This document shows, piece after piece, positions 1 through 7,803 of a stretch of DNA of 64,000 nucleotides. Location: the NCBI RefSeq assembly GCF_014960965.1, contig NZ_CP063169.1, positions 281,581 through 345,580 of the forward strand, given 5' to 3'. The stretch is from Ruania alkalisoli. GTDB taxonomy: Bacteria; Actinomycetota; Actinomycetes; Actinomycetales; Beutenbergiaceae. A program made the position numbers and the translations under genes. The notes beneath the pieces are model-generated. The model did not search any database and was not told the origin of the DNA. It saw nothing but the letters and a program-made list of their open reading frames with translations. The stretch's first letter is position 1. Each line of letters opens with the position of its first letter.

Positions 1-139
1 AAGATTTTCGGACGAGCTCATTCATGACGTCGACTGACCAGTGCGGCCTGACGACGTCTGCCTCCGCCAGTCTCAGGAGCGTGTCAGTGAGAGACGCCGG
101 GTAGAGGACATTGGTGTCCAGGAAGACCGGGAAGAGCAT
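1..139 (-). CDS. PIN-domain (VapC-like) toxin, partial
   Basis: The reading frame starts with ATG at 139 and runs off the left edge, so only about 46 residues are visible. The N-terminus contains FLDTNVLYP, the first acidic strand of PIN-domain ribonucleases, with the conserved Asp. A helix and the segment WSVDVMNELVRK follow, where a second acidic residue (the Glu of NEL) is expected. The start lies 3 bp after the stop of the upstream HTH protein, the usual antitoxin-toxin coupling. PIN toxins cut RNA; the target here cannot be told. The family call is firm and the toxin role is inferred from the pairing. Confidence 0.75.
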   Translation of the reverse strand, partial: MLFPVFLDTNVLYPASLTDTLLRLAEADVVRPHWSVDVMNELVRKS

Positions 140-142
140 CCG

Positions 143-649
143 TCACCGTGTTTTCGGCGGCGGGCCGTCGAGCAGGTCGTACAGGCCGTCGTCCTCCGCG
201 TCGCGGGCCATCTCATCCAGCGCTGCCGCGCGTTCGTTGCGCAGCTGCTCGGCGTATGCAATCAGATCGTCGATGCGGACGTAGCGGTGGCGCCCAGGTT
301 TGATGAAGGGGATGGCGCCAGACTCCAGGAGCTTGACCAAAGTTGGCCGGGAGATGCCGAGGTAGTTGGCGGCCTCCTGGGTGGTGAGTTGGGCGTTGAG
401 GGGGGCCACGTGGATCGCAAGGCCGTGCTTCATCGCTTCGTAGACCTGGAGCAAGATCTCGAAGGCTTCTCGGGGCAGCGGGATTTCCTCGTTGTGAGGA
501 CCGATGAGCGCGGGTCGCTCAGTGGTTGCCGCCGCCATGGCTTCGAGTTGTTCGGCGAACTTTTCCGTGACGGACTCTGTCTCGGACGAGGGGACGTAGG
601 TTCTTGGGCTGCCGGAGTTCGCCGGCCGGGCCGGGTTGGCGGTAGGCAT
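143..649 (-). CDS. excisionase-family HTH antitoxin partner of PIN protein
   Basis: This is a 168-residue protein. Residues about 88-138 form a MerR/excisionase-type winged HTH, with LTTQEAANYLGISRPTLVKL followed by a short wing and IPFIKPGRHRYVRIDDL. The N-terminal 85 residues are polar and less conserved; the C-terminus is acidic (AEDDGLYDLLDG) and could be the part that blocks the toxin. The gene sits directly upstream of the PIN gene with a 3-bp gap, so the two are co-transcribed. By analogy with other PIN-linked HTH proteins it should bind its own promoter and neutralise the toxin. A simple regulator role is the alternative. Confidence 0.7.
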   Translation of the reverse strand: MPTANPARPANSGSPRTYVPSSETESVTEKFAEQLEAMAAATTERPALIGPHNEEIPLPREAFEILLQVYEAMKHGLAIHVAPLNAQLTTQEAANYLGISRPTLVKLLESGAIPFIKPGRHRYVRIDDLIAYAEQLRNERAAALDEMARDAEDDGLYDLLDGPPPKTR

Positions 650-685
650 GAACCCAGCGTAATCGAAAAAAACGAAACGCGGAGG

Positions 686-1414
686 TTACACGTGGATCGA
701 AGACCCCGTCGGCAGCACTGGCTTCAGCGTGTAGCGCGAGTTCCCCCAGGTCACGTACAGCAGCGGTGCAGCCGCCAGCCCGACGGCGAGGGCGGGGTGG
801 ATCACGAAGAGTCCCCCGAGCAGGGCGAACACTGCGAACGACGCCAACGTCAGGTACCAGCGCCGCACACCCAGGTAGAGGGAGGCGCGCAGGACGTCAC
901 GCAGCCGGGCATCCGGGCGCTCGACGGTCGCGACCAGGGCGAGCAGCGCCGTCGAGGCGGCCAGCGCGAACAGCACCACGAAGAACGGGGTGAGCACCGC
1001 ACCCCACGGTGAGCCCCACAGGGCGAGCACATCCACCACGAGCACCACCGCCGTCAGGGACAGGCCCAGCCCGAGACCGAGGGAGCGGCGCAGGTGCCGT
1101 GCCCACGAGCGCCAGAACGTGCGGATGACCTCCGTGCCGCGGGTGGTGGAGTAGTGCGTGAAGACGGCGAAGGCAGCGGTGAGTGCGGGCGTGGCGAGCA
1201 CGCCCGCACCCAGTAGCGCCGGCCACGAGGTGACCGGGTCGGTGCTGACCAGCAGCACCAGCAGCGGGATCGTGGCGAGCAGCAGCATGGCGTTGGTGCC
1301 GAGTACCAGGTACCCGACGCCGATCACGGTCTCCCAGGTGTCGGCGGAGGGCATGCGCAGCAGGCGCCTGCGCGCCGGCTGCCCGCCTCGCCCGGTACCC
1401 GCCATGCTCGCCAT
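686..1414 (-). CDS. DUF624 family membrane protein (YesL-like)
   Basis: A 242-residue protein with about five hydrophobic segments and a cytoplasmic arginine-rich N-terminus. The pattern of an early helix pair, the stretch TFWRSWARHLRRS, and a late pair ending near WGNSRYTLKP resembles the DUF624 family. These proteins are usually encoded next to ABC sugar-transporter permeases in Firmicutes and Actinobacteria; their biochemical role is unknown. It is the last gene of the sugar-uptake operon, starting 2 bp after the preceding permease stop. A GAAGGG motif 7 nt upstream supports the ATG at 1414. Confidence 0.75.
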   Translation of the reverse strand: MASMAGTGRGGQPARRRLLRMPSADTWETVIGVGYLVLGTNAMLLLATIPLLVLLVSTDPVTSWPALLGAGVLATPALTAAFAVFTHYSTTRGTEVIRTFWRSWARHLRRSLGLGLGLSLTAVVLVVDVLALWGSPWGAVLTPFFVVLFALAASTALLALVATVERPDARLRDVLRASLYLGVRRWYLTLASFAVFALLGGLFVIHPALAVGLAAAPLLYVTWGNSRYTLKPVLPTGSSIHV

Positions 1415-1416
1415 TG

Positions 1417-2307
1417 TCAGCCCTTCAGGCCCGCGGTGGCGATGCCTTGCACGAAGTAGCGCTGCCCGAGCATGAAGATCAGCGCGATCGGCAGCACCGA
1501 GATCACCGAGCCGGTCATGATCAGCGCGTACTCGGCGTTGTACTGCGAGACGAAGGACTTCAGACCGATCTGGATGGTCCAGATGTCGCGGTCACGCAGG
1601 TAGATCAGTGGGCCGAGGTAGTCGTTCCAGGTGTTGACGAACGTCAGCAGCGTCAGCGTGGCCACGGCCGGTCCGGAGAGCGGCAGCACGATCTTGCGCC
1701 AGATCGAGTACTCCGAGAGGCCGTCGATGCGCGCCGCCTCGGAGAGCTCCTCCGGGATGGACTCGTAGTACTGCTTCATCAGGAACACCCCGAACGCGCT
1801 GAACGTCTGCAGCGCCAGGATGGACCACAGCGTGTTCGACAGCCCGACCTTGGAGAGCATGATGAACTGCGGGATCATGTACGCCTGCCACGGCACGGCG
1901 ATGGTGGCCACATAGGTCAGGAACAGCACGTCGCGGCCGGGGAAGCGCAGCTTGGAGAAGCCATAGGCCGCGAAGGAGCCCGTGAGCACCTGCAGGAAGG
2001 TCACGCTCACCGAGAGGATCAACGTGTTCTTGACCCAGGTGAGCATGTCGGCCTTGGCCCAGATGTCCAGGTAGTTGCGCCAGACCACCGGGTCCGGCAA
2101 CCACTGGATCGGCACGGAGAAGACCTGGTTGTTCGTCTTCAACGAGGAGGTGACCATCCAGAAGAACGGCAGCATGATCGCGGCCGCGGCGATGATCATC
2201 GCGACGTACAGCGCGATGCGCGCGGCCAGCTTGCGTCCGCGGCGGGGATCCTGACGCAGCGCCGGGGCGGGGGAGGTGCCCGGGCGGTCGAGTGTCACGG
2301 TCGCCAT
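1417..2307 (-). CDS. carbohydrate ABC transporter permease, MalG type
   Basis: A 296-residue integral membrane protein with six predicted membrane helices. The EAA loop that contacts the ATPase is visible as EELSEAARIDGLSEYSIWRK followed by IVLPLSGP. The N-terminal part contains WMVTSSLKTNNQVF, characteristic of MalG-like subunits of CUT1 importers. Its ATG overlaps the stop of the MalF-type gene by one base (TGATG), so translation is coupled. It should form the membrane channel with the neighbouring permease. No ATPase gene is nearby, so a shared MsiK-like ATPase is likely, as is common in Actinobacteria (inference). Confidence 0.93.
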   Translation of the reverse strand: MATVTLDRPGTSPAPALRQDPRRGRKLAARIALYVAMIIAAAAIMLPFFWMVTSSLKTNNQVFSVPIQWLPDPVVWRNYLDIWAKADMLTWVKNTLILSVSVTFLQVLTGSFAAYGFSKLRFPGRDVLFLTYVATIAVPWQAYMIPQFIMLSKVGLSNTLWSILALQTFSAFGVFLMKQYYESIPEELSEAARIDGLSEYSIWRKIVLPLSGPAVATLTLLTFVNTWNDYLGPLIYLRDRDIWTIQIGLKSFVSQYNAEYALIMTGSVISVLPIALIFMLGQRYFVQGIATAGLKG

Positions 2308-3239
2308 CAGACTTCCTTCCTCTTGTTCAGCAGGAACTGCACGACCGTCAGCCCGAGGCAGATGAAGAACAGCACCACGGCCACGGCGGAGGCGTAGCCG
2401 AAGTCGTTCTCCTCGAAGCCCTTGCGGTAGATGTACTGGGCGAGCACGAGCGTGGAGGTGCCCGGTCCGCCGTCGGTCATGACCAGGATCAGGTCGAGCA
2501 CCTTGAAGCTCTGGATCGTCAGGATCACGGTGACGAAGAAGGTCGTCGGCCGCAGGCTCGGCACGGTCACGTTCCAGAACCGCTGGATCGCGTGGGCGCC
2601 GTCCACCCGGGCTGCCTCGTAGAGCTCACGTGGGATGGCCTGCAGTCCGGCGAGGAAGAGCAGCATGTAGTAGCCCATCTCGCGCCACACGCTGGTCAGC
2701 ACCACGGCCGGCATCGACCAGGTGGCCGAGGTGGTCCATCCGGGCGGGTTGTCGATTCCCAGCGCCATCAGGAACTGGTTGATCGGCCCCGAGTCGGGGG
2801 AGAAGAGCATGTTCCACACCACCGCGATCGCCACGATCGAGGTGATGTAGGGGAAGAAGGCGACGGTGCGGAAGAACGCGATCCCGCGCATCTTGTGGTT
2901 GAGCAGCAGCGCCAGGCCGAGTGAGACCGCCAGGGTCAGCGGGATGTGCAGCACCGCGTAGTAGCCGGTGTTGATCAGCGCCGTGTGGAACGTGCCGTCG
3001 GTGAGCAGCCGGGCGAAGTTCTCCAGGCCGATCCAGTTGGCCTGCCCGAACGCGTTCCAGGACGTGAAGGCCAGGTAGAACAAGGTGACCACCGGCACGA
3101 GCGTCAGTACCGCGAAGCCGATGAAGTTCGGGAGGATGAAGGTCCACCCGATGAAGGTGTTGCGCAGCGTCAACCGACTGCGGTTCCGGCGCGGTGGGGG
3201 TGCCGGTGCAGCGGGGGCGTCCACGGCTGTCGTCGCCAT
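2307..3239 (-). CDS. carbohydrate ABC transporter permease, MalF type
   Basis: A 310-residue protein with six predicted helices after a short proline-rich cytoplasmic N-terminus. Family markers include FTSWNAFGQANWIGLENFARL in the first periplasmic loop region and an EAA loop, RELYEAARVDGAHAIQRFWN. It is the first permease gene of a CUT1 operon and lies 71 bp after the binding-protein gene, with a strong hairpin in that gap. A GGAGGAGAAC sequence precedes the ATG. The substrate cannot be read from the permease; the neighbouring DUF2264 protein suggests a plant or microbial polysaccharide fragment. Confidence 0.93.
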   Translation of the reverse strand: MATTAVDAPAAPAPPPRRNRSRLTLRNTFIGWTFILPNFIGFAVLTLVPVVTLFYLAFTSWNAFGQANWIGLENFARLLTDGTFHTALINTGYYAVLHIPLTLAVSLGLALLLNHKMRGIAFFRTVAFFPYITSIVAIAVVWNMLFSPDSGPINQFLMALGIDNPPGWTTSATWSMPAVVLTSVWREMGYYMLLFLAGLQAIPRELYEAARVDGAHAIQRFWNVTVPSLRPTTFFVTVILTIQSFKVLDLILVMTDGGPGTSTLVLAQYIYRKGFEENDFGYASAVAVVLFFICLGLTVVQFLLNKRKEV

Positions 3240-3259
3240 GGTTCTCCTCCTCGATCAGT

Positions 3260-3294
3260 GGTACCGGCCGGCCCGTGGTGGGCCGGCCGGTACC
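3260..3294 (-). terminator. 15-bp perfect hairpin between binding-protein and permease genes
   Basis: The arms at 3260-3274 and 3280-3294 are exact reverse complements (GGTACCGGCCGGCCC in one arm) with a 5-nt loop. No T tract follows on the coding strand. The position between a binding-protein gene and its permease genes is typical of hairpins that protect the upstream mRNA or partly stop transcription, so that the binding protein is made in excess. Confidence 0.7.
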
Positions 3295-3310
3295 GGGAAA
3301 CTAGCGTGGA

Positions 3311-4612
3311 TCAGCCGAGGACCTCGGACTGAGCCCGGTCCATCGCCTCGGCGATGCCGTCGGCCGGGGAGACCGTGCCGGACAGGATGGCCGAGTGGGC
3401 GTCACTGAGGATGTTCTGCAGCGTCGCAGTGTCGGCCGAGACCGGGTTCTCCGGACGGACCTCGTGCGTGGAGAACGCGAACTGCGAGAGCTCGTCGGTC
3501 GGAACGCCCTCGATCGAGAAGTAGGTCTCGGTCACCGCGTCGTTGGTGATGGCGGGGGTGATGCCGATCTCGGCGAGCGCCGAGGCCGCGTCCTCACTGG
3601 CGACGAATGCCAGGAAGTCCTTTGCCGCGGCAGCCACGTCAGCGTCCACGGCCGGGTTGATGCCGATACCGGTCGGGTCGGCGAAGGTCACCGGGTTGTC
3701 CGTGGTGCTGGAGTCCAGCTGAGGGGCCGGAGCGAAGCCCCAGTTGAACTGCTCGGCGTCGCCGCTCTCCTGCTGGGCCAGCAGCGTGGCCACGTACCAG
3801 GAGCCCATCGGCATCATCGCGGCCTGCTGGGTGCCGAACTGGGACTGGTAGGTCACCGAGTTGGTGGTGACAGCGCCGAAGTTCATCTGGGCGCCCGCAT
3901 CCTGCAGCTCGACGATGCGCTCATACCACGGCACGAGGTACTCCCACTCACCGGAGAGCACGTCCGCTGCCGGGTCCTGTGCGTTGGCGAAGCCCTGCAG
4001 GGTGGACTGCCAGCTGTGCTGGTAGGTGCCCAGTGCGTCTCCGCCGAGTGCCTCTGTCAGCTCCTCGGCCGTGGCGGCGTAGTCGTCCCACGTCCACGAA
4101 CCGTCCGGGTAGTCGATCCCGGCCTGGTCGAAGAGGTCCGTGTTGTAGTACAGGTACCAGGCGTCCTGGCGGTAGGGGATGGCGTAGGTGGCGCCGTCGA
4201 CCGTGTAGGCGTCCACACCGTTCACCTCGTCACCGACCTCGATATCGGACAGGTCGAGCAGCTGCCCGCCGTCCTGATAGGTCACGAAGTTCTTCAGGTT
4301 CTTCAGCACGTACATGTCCGGTGCCGAACCCGCCGCCAGGTCGGCGATCATCTGGGTGTCGTACTCGGTGGCGTCGTACTCCTGCAGCTCCACGGTCACG
4401 TCCGGGTTCTGCTCGTTGTAGGCGTCGGCCAGCACCTGGAACTCCGGGGTGGTGGCCAGGCTCCAGCCGGCGAGGGTGATGGTGTCGACATTCTCTGCGT
4501 TGCCGGCGTCACCTTCACCTCCTCCGGCGGTGTCGTCGCCGCCACTGCAGGCGGTCAGGGTCAGTGCTGCGGCAGCCAGGGCGGCTGCGCCGGTCAGCAT
4601 GGTGCGCTTCAT
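3311..4612 (-). CDS. extracellular sugar-binding lipoprotein of ABC transporter
   Basis: A 433-residue solute-binding protein. The start is set at the ATG at 4612 because AAGGAGAGG lies just upstream and the next residues, MKRTMLTGAAALAAAALTL, are a signal peptide ending in the lipobox LTAC. The mature protein has the family 1 (MalE-like) layout, with NVDTITLAGWSLATTPEFQVL at the N-terminus, and aromatic residues (WYLYYN, SWQST, GSWYVA) that could line a sugar site. The ATG overlaps the DUF2264 stop by 4 bp, so the gene is internal to the operon. The substrate is unknown. Confidence 0.92.
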   Translation of the reverse strand: MKRTMLTGAAALAAAALTLTACSGGDDTAGGGEGDAGNAENVDTITLAGWSLATTPEFQVLADAYNEQNPDVTVELQEYDATEYDTQMIADLAAGSAPDMYVLKNLKNFVTYQDGGQLLDLSDIEVGDEVNGVDAYTVDGATYAIPYRQDAWYLYYNTDLFDQAGIDYPDGSWTWDDYAATAEELTEALGGDALGTYQHSWQSTLQGFANAQDPAADVLSGEWEYLVPWYERIVELQDAGAQMNFGAVTTNSVTYQSQFGTQQAAMMPMGSWYVATLLAQQESGDAEQFNWGFAPAPQLDSSTTDNPVTFADPTGIGINPAVDADVAAAAKDFLAFVASEDAASALAEIGITPAITNDAVTETYFSIEGVPTDELSQFAFSTHEVRPENPVSADTATLQNILSDAHSAILSGTVSPADGIAEAMDRAQSEVLG

Positions 4613-6609
4613 TGCGTGATCCTCTCCTTGAGGTCTCGTGCCCGGATGGGCGTGGGTGTGTCCTTCGTGGTGTCCGTGGGCACCTCGCCGATGTCGACGG
4701 CGGTACCGGAGCCGTCCGCCCACTCGATCCAGGCGGTGCCGGCGTCGAGGTGGACGAAGGGGGGCGGCGGTAGCAGCTCGCTACCGGCCAGACCGAGCGC
4801 GAGGGCGTACCAACCCGGCGCCGGTGCAGTACTGAGGATCCCGACGCAGGTGTGCGCGCCGAGGGGAGTGGCGTCGTCGTGGTGCTCGGTGCGCGCCGCC
4901 GTCCACCCGTGCAGGCCGAGCAGGGCGGCCTCGTGAGTCTGGCTGCGCAGCAGATTCCCGACGGCGGAGCCCGGCTGGGCCTGCCCGCTCGCCTTCGCCT
5001 CAGCCGCGGTATCGATCACGACGCCGGAATCGTCGGAGAGTGCCCAGCCGCCTGCTTCGAGCGCTACCGCCTCGGAGGAGGGGGAGGCAAGGTGGACCAG
5101 ACGCACCTCCCAGGCCCCGTGCAGGACGGAGATGGTGGTGAGGGTGCCGGCATCGATGGCCTCCCCCTGGGCGCCGGATCCGTGCAGCTGCTGCTGTTCG
5201 GCGGGACGCAGCCAGTGCGCGCGAGCACGAGAGGCGGCAAGGGTGGTCGCGGTGGCGGCGTTCTCCACAGGGAGGGTGGTCATCCCGCTGCGGTGGCTGC
5301 GACGGCCGGAGCCGTCGGTGAGCACCACGGACTGGTCGGCCGGGTTCTGCCAGGCATCGGTGTGCAGCAGCGGGAAGGTGGCCGTGGAGTAGGCCAGGCG
5401 CGCGTAGAGGGGAGAGTCTCCCCCGGCGGATCCGGTGAGGGCATGGTCGGTGCCGTGGTTGGCCAGCCGCACGACGCCGTCGGCGGTGGTGCCACTGACC
5501 ACCCACGCGGGTGCGGCGATCGTGCGAACCGTGTCCTCCTGCTCGTGCGGGAGGAGGTGCTCCGGGGCGGTCCACACCGGGTGCCCGGCCGGGAGGGCGA
5601 GCCCGAGCAGGCCCTTGCTCGCCCAGTACGGGGAGCCGGTGCCCGAGTAGGACTGCGCTAGCGAGCGCCATGGGCGGTGCCAGCCCAGGTCCAGCAGCCC
5701 GCGCTCGTTCGGCACGTGCTGGGCGAAGTGATCCACCACGCCGAGTGCGGCCCGCCGCAGCGTTCCGAGCGGAACCGAGGGCACATCGGCGATCGCGCCC
5801 GCCCAGAACGGGCCAGCGGCGGCGAAGCGGTAGATGAGGCTACGGCCCTGGATGAGGGGTGAGCCGTCGGCGCCGATCAGGTGCACGGCGTCGGTGAGGA
5901 AGCGGTCCAGGCGCTCGCGGTCACGCTCGGCCCGCGGTGCGGCGATATCCTCGGCGCCGGCCATGCGTCCCCACAACGTGGGGTACAGGTGCATCGCCCA
6001 GCCGATGTAGTGGTCATAGGAGCGCTCGTCGCCGTCGCGGTACCAGCCCTCGCGCTCGTAGAACTCCTCGTGCAGGGCAAGATCGGCGTGGATGTCCTCG
6101 AGGCGGTGTGGTCCGCCGACCGATCGCAGGAACGTCTCCACGGTGATGCGGAACCACAGCCAGTTGCAGCGCGGGTAGGTCTCGTCGCCGACGACCTCGG
6201 CGAGGTAGTCCACCACCTGCTCCTGCACGCGAGGGCCGAGGGTGTCCCACAGCCACGGCCGGGTCATGTCCAGGATGAGCGCGAGCGAGGCAGCCTCGAC
6301 CTTGGCCTGCGGGTGCTCGGTGGGGCGGACCCAGCGCTCGGGGTGGCCGGGGTCGGTCCCGGCGGCCAGGCCGCGGGCGTACGGCTCGAGGCGGGCGCCG
6401 TCGTCGTGGCCATCGCCTGCGGCCCGGAAACCGGCGGCGAGGAACGTACGGGCGAAACCCTCGAGGCCGTCCACGGCTGTGCCGTATCCGCCTGGCGATC
6501 CCGGGAGCGTGATGAGGGAGCCGGCGGGAGAGCGATAGGGCTCGACGGCGGCCAGCAGCTGGTCGGCGAAGGCCACCAGCTCCTCGCGGGTGCGGACGCG
6601 GGTGCCCAT
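4609..6609 (-). CDS. DUF2264 domain protein, putative polysaccharide-processing enzyme
   Basis: A 666-residue protein. The N-terminal half matches the DUF2264 pattern: EGFARTFLAAG, NWLWFRITVETFLRSVGG, DGDERSYDHYIGWAMHLYPTLWG, and SPYWASKGLLGLALP. Such proteins are usually found in carbohydrate-utilisation loci and have an (alpha/alpha) toroid followed by a beta domain, as in polysaccharide lyases and heparinases. No signal peptide is seen, so it should act in the cytoplasm on imported oligosaccharide. The start at 6609 is preferred because it overlaps the upstream stop by one base (TGATG) and the preceding 78 in-frame codons are low-complexity out-of-frame sequence. The exact reaction is unknown. 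Confidence 0.82.
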   Translation of the reverse strand: MGTRVRTREELVAFADQLLAAVEPYRSPAGSLITLPGSPGGYGTAVDGLEGFARTFLAAGFRAAGDGHDDGARLEPYARGLAAGTDPGHPERWVRPTEHPQAKVEAASLALILDMTRPWLWDTLGPRVQEQVVDYLAEVVGDETYPRCNWLWFRITVETFLRSVGGPHRLEDIHADLALHEEFYEREGWYRDGDERSYDHYIGWAMHLYPTLWGRMAGAEDIAAPRAERDRERLDRFLTDAVHLIGADGSPLIQGRSLIYRFAAAGPFWAGAIADVPSVPLGTLRRAALGVVDHFAQHVPNERGLLDLGWHRPWRSLAQSYSGTGSPYWASKGLLGLALPAGHPVWTAPEHLLPHEQEDTVRTIAAPAWVVSGTTADGVVRLANHGTDHALTGSAGGDSPLYARLAYSTATFPLLHTDAWQNPADQSVVLTDGSGRRSHRSGMTTLPVENAATATTLAASRARAHWLRPAEQQQLHGSGAQGEAIDAGTLTTISVLHGAWEVRLVHLASPSSEAVALEAGGWALSDDSGVVIDTAAEAKASGQAQPGSAVGNLLRSQTHEAALLGLHGWTAARTEHHDDATPLGAHTCVGILSTAPAPGWYALALGLAGSELLPPPPFVHLDAGTAWIEWADGSGTAVDIGEVPTDTTKDTPTPIRARDLKERITQ

Positions 6610-7622
6610 CAGGCGCTCACCGCCGCGGTCTCGTCGGTGACTGCACCGGGCAGCGGCCGGCCGGCGATCAGTGCCTCGAGGCCGTCGAGTGCGAACTGCG
6701 CCAGGCGCCGGGTCTCGGTGCCCAGCGAGCCGGCCAGGTGCGGGGTGACGGTGACGTTCGGCAGGTCGAGCAGCGGGTGCTGCGCGGGGAGCGGTTCGGG
6801 GTCGGTGACGTCGAGGATCGCGTCGAGCCGGCCGGCGGAGCATTCGGCGAGCAGTGCGTCGTGGTCCATCAGGGCGCCCCGGGCGGTGTTGATGATCGTG
6901 GCGCCGTCGGGGAGCAGGGCCAGCTCAGCGGCGCCGATCATGTTCCGGGTGGCCGGCAGCAGCGGGGCGTGCAGCGAGAGGATCTCCGCGCGGGCCAGGA
7001 CCTCGGGTAGGGGGAGCAACTCACCGCCGAGCCGGCGGACCTCGGCCGGGTCGGCGAACGGGTCGGCCACGAGAATCGGGCCGTGGTCGAGGATGCGCAG
7101 CAGGTCGAGAACGCGGCGGCCGATCTTCGACAGGCCCACGATCCCGATCGTGCGGCCGTAGTTGGAGAGGGCGTCGTCGTCGAAGGAGGTCTCCCACGTG
7201 CCTGGTGCCAGGCGCCCGTGCGCCGCGAGCGGGAGGGCGCGCTTGCCGGCAAGGATGATCGCCGCGAGCGTGTACTCGGCCACGGGCACGGCGTTCATCT
7301 CCGCTGCCGATGCCACGGCGATGCCCCGGGTGTGCACGCTCGCGGGCACGAGTCCGCGGACGCTGCCGGCCGCGTGGATGATCGAGCGGAGCCGGGGGGC
7401 GGCGTCCAGCTGGGAGTCGGTGATCGGCGGGCAGCCCCAGGAGGTGAGGAGCACCTCGGTCTCGGCCAGTTGGGTAGCGGACATGGCGGCGATACTGTCC
7501 GTGCAGATCGGATCGCTGAGAATGGCGAGGTCAGTGAGGCGCTGGAGTTCGGCGGGCCCGAACTGTCGCCGGAACGTCGCCGGGGCCATCACCGCAGCGG
7601 TGAGGGGGCGGATGGTCGCCAC
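6609..7622 (-). CDS. NAD-dependent D-2-hydroxyacid dehydrogenase family protein
   Basis: A 337-residue protein. The NAD-binding Rossmann motif is GIVGLSKIGRRVLDLL; the catalytic Arg lies in NTARGALMDHDAL, the Glu near DVTDPEPLP, and the His in VTPHLAGS. It belongs to the SerA/PdxB/GhrB superfamily; in sugar loci these enzymes reduce or oxidise sugar-derived 2-keto acids. It is the first gene of the leftward operon. The GTG at 7622 is chosen because AAGGGAG lies 5 nt upstream and a longer frame would run into the operator-like region at 7662-7715. Substrate unknown. Confidence 0.85.
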   Translation of the reverse strand: MATIRPLTAAVMAPATFRRQFGPAELQRLTDLAILSDPICTDSIAAMSATQLAETEVLLTSWGCPPITDSQLDAAPRLRSIIHAAGSVRGLVPASVHTRGIAVASAAEMNAVPVAEYTLAAIILAGKRALPLAAHGRLAPGTWETSFDDDALSNYGRTIGIVGLSKIGRRVLDLLRILDHGPILVADPFADPAEVRRLGGELLPLPEVLARAEILSLHAPLLPATRNMIGAAELALLPDGATIINTARGALMDHDALLAECSAGRLDAILDVTDPEPLPAQHPLLDLPNVTVTPHLAGSLGTETRRLAQFALDGLEALIAGRPLPGAVTDETAAVSA

Positions 7623-7661
7623 GGCAACTCCCTTGGGTCCTGTGCGAGTAAGGTGTCGTAC

Positions 7662-7715
7662 CGATCGAAAAACGATCAAAACAACCTAGTACGATCGGAT
7701 ACAGTAAGTTCGATC
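7662..7715. promoter_or_regulatory. CGATC repeat cluster, probable operator of divergent regulator
   Basis: Four CGATC elements begin at 7662, 7673, 7692 and 7711, two of them as CGATCG. Spacings are 11, 19 and 19 bp. The cluster is AT-rich compared with its surroundings and sits between the leftward operon and the rightward regulator gene. This suits repeated half-sites for the DeoR-type HTH of that regulator (inference). Confidence 0.5.
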
Positions 7716-7803
7716 AATGCGGGTGTCAACCGACGTCGGTGGCGGCTGCCAACCAGCCGGGCTCTGCTGACCGGGGCTCTAGGCTGACCAACCAGGACGG
7801 TGA

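Noticed and set aside
6610-6843. An N-terminal extension of 78 residues on the DUF2264 gene.
   Set aside because: The extension is Arg/Pro-rich and overlaps the end of the dehydrogenase gene in another frame; the ATG at 6609 with stop overlap fits operon coupling.
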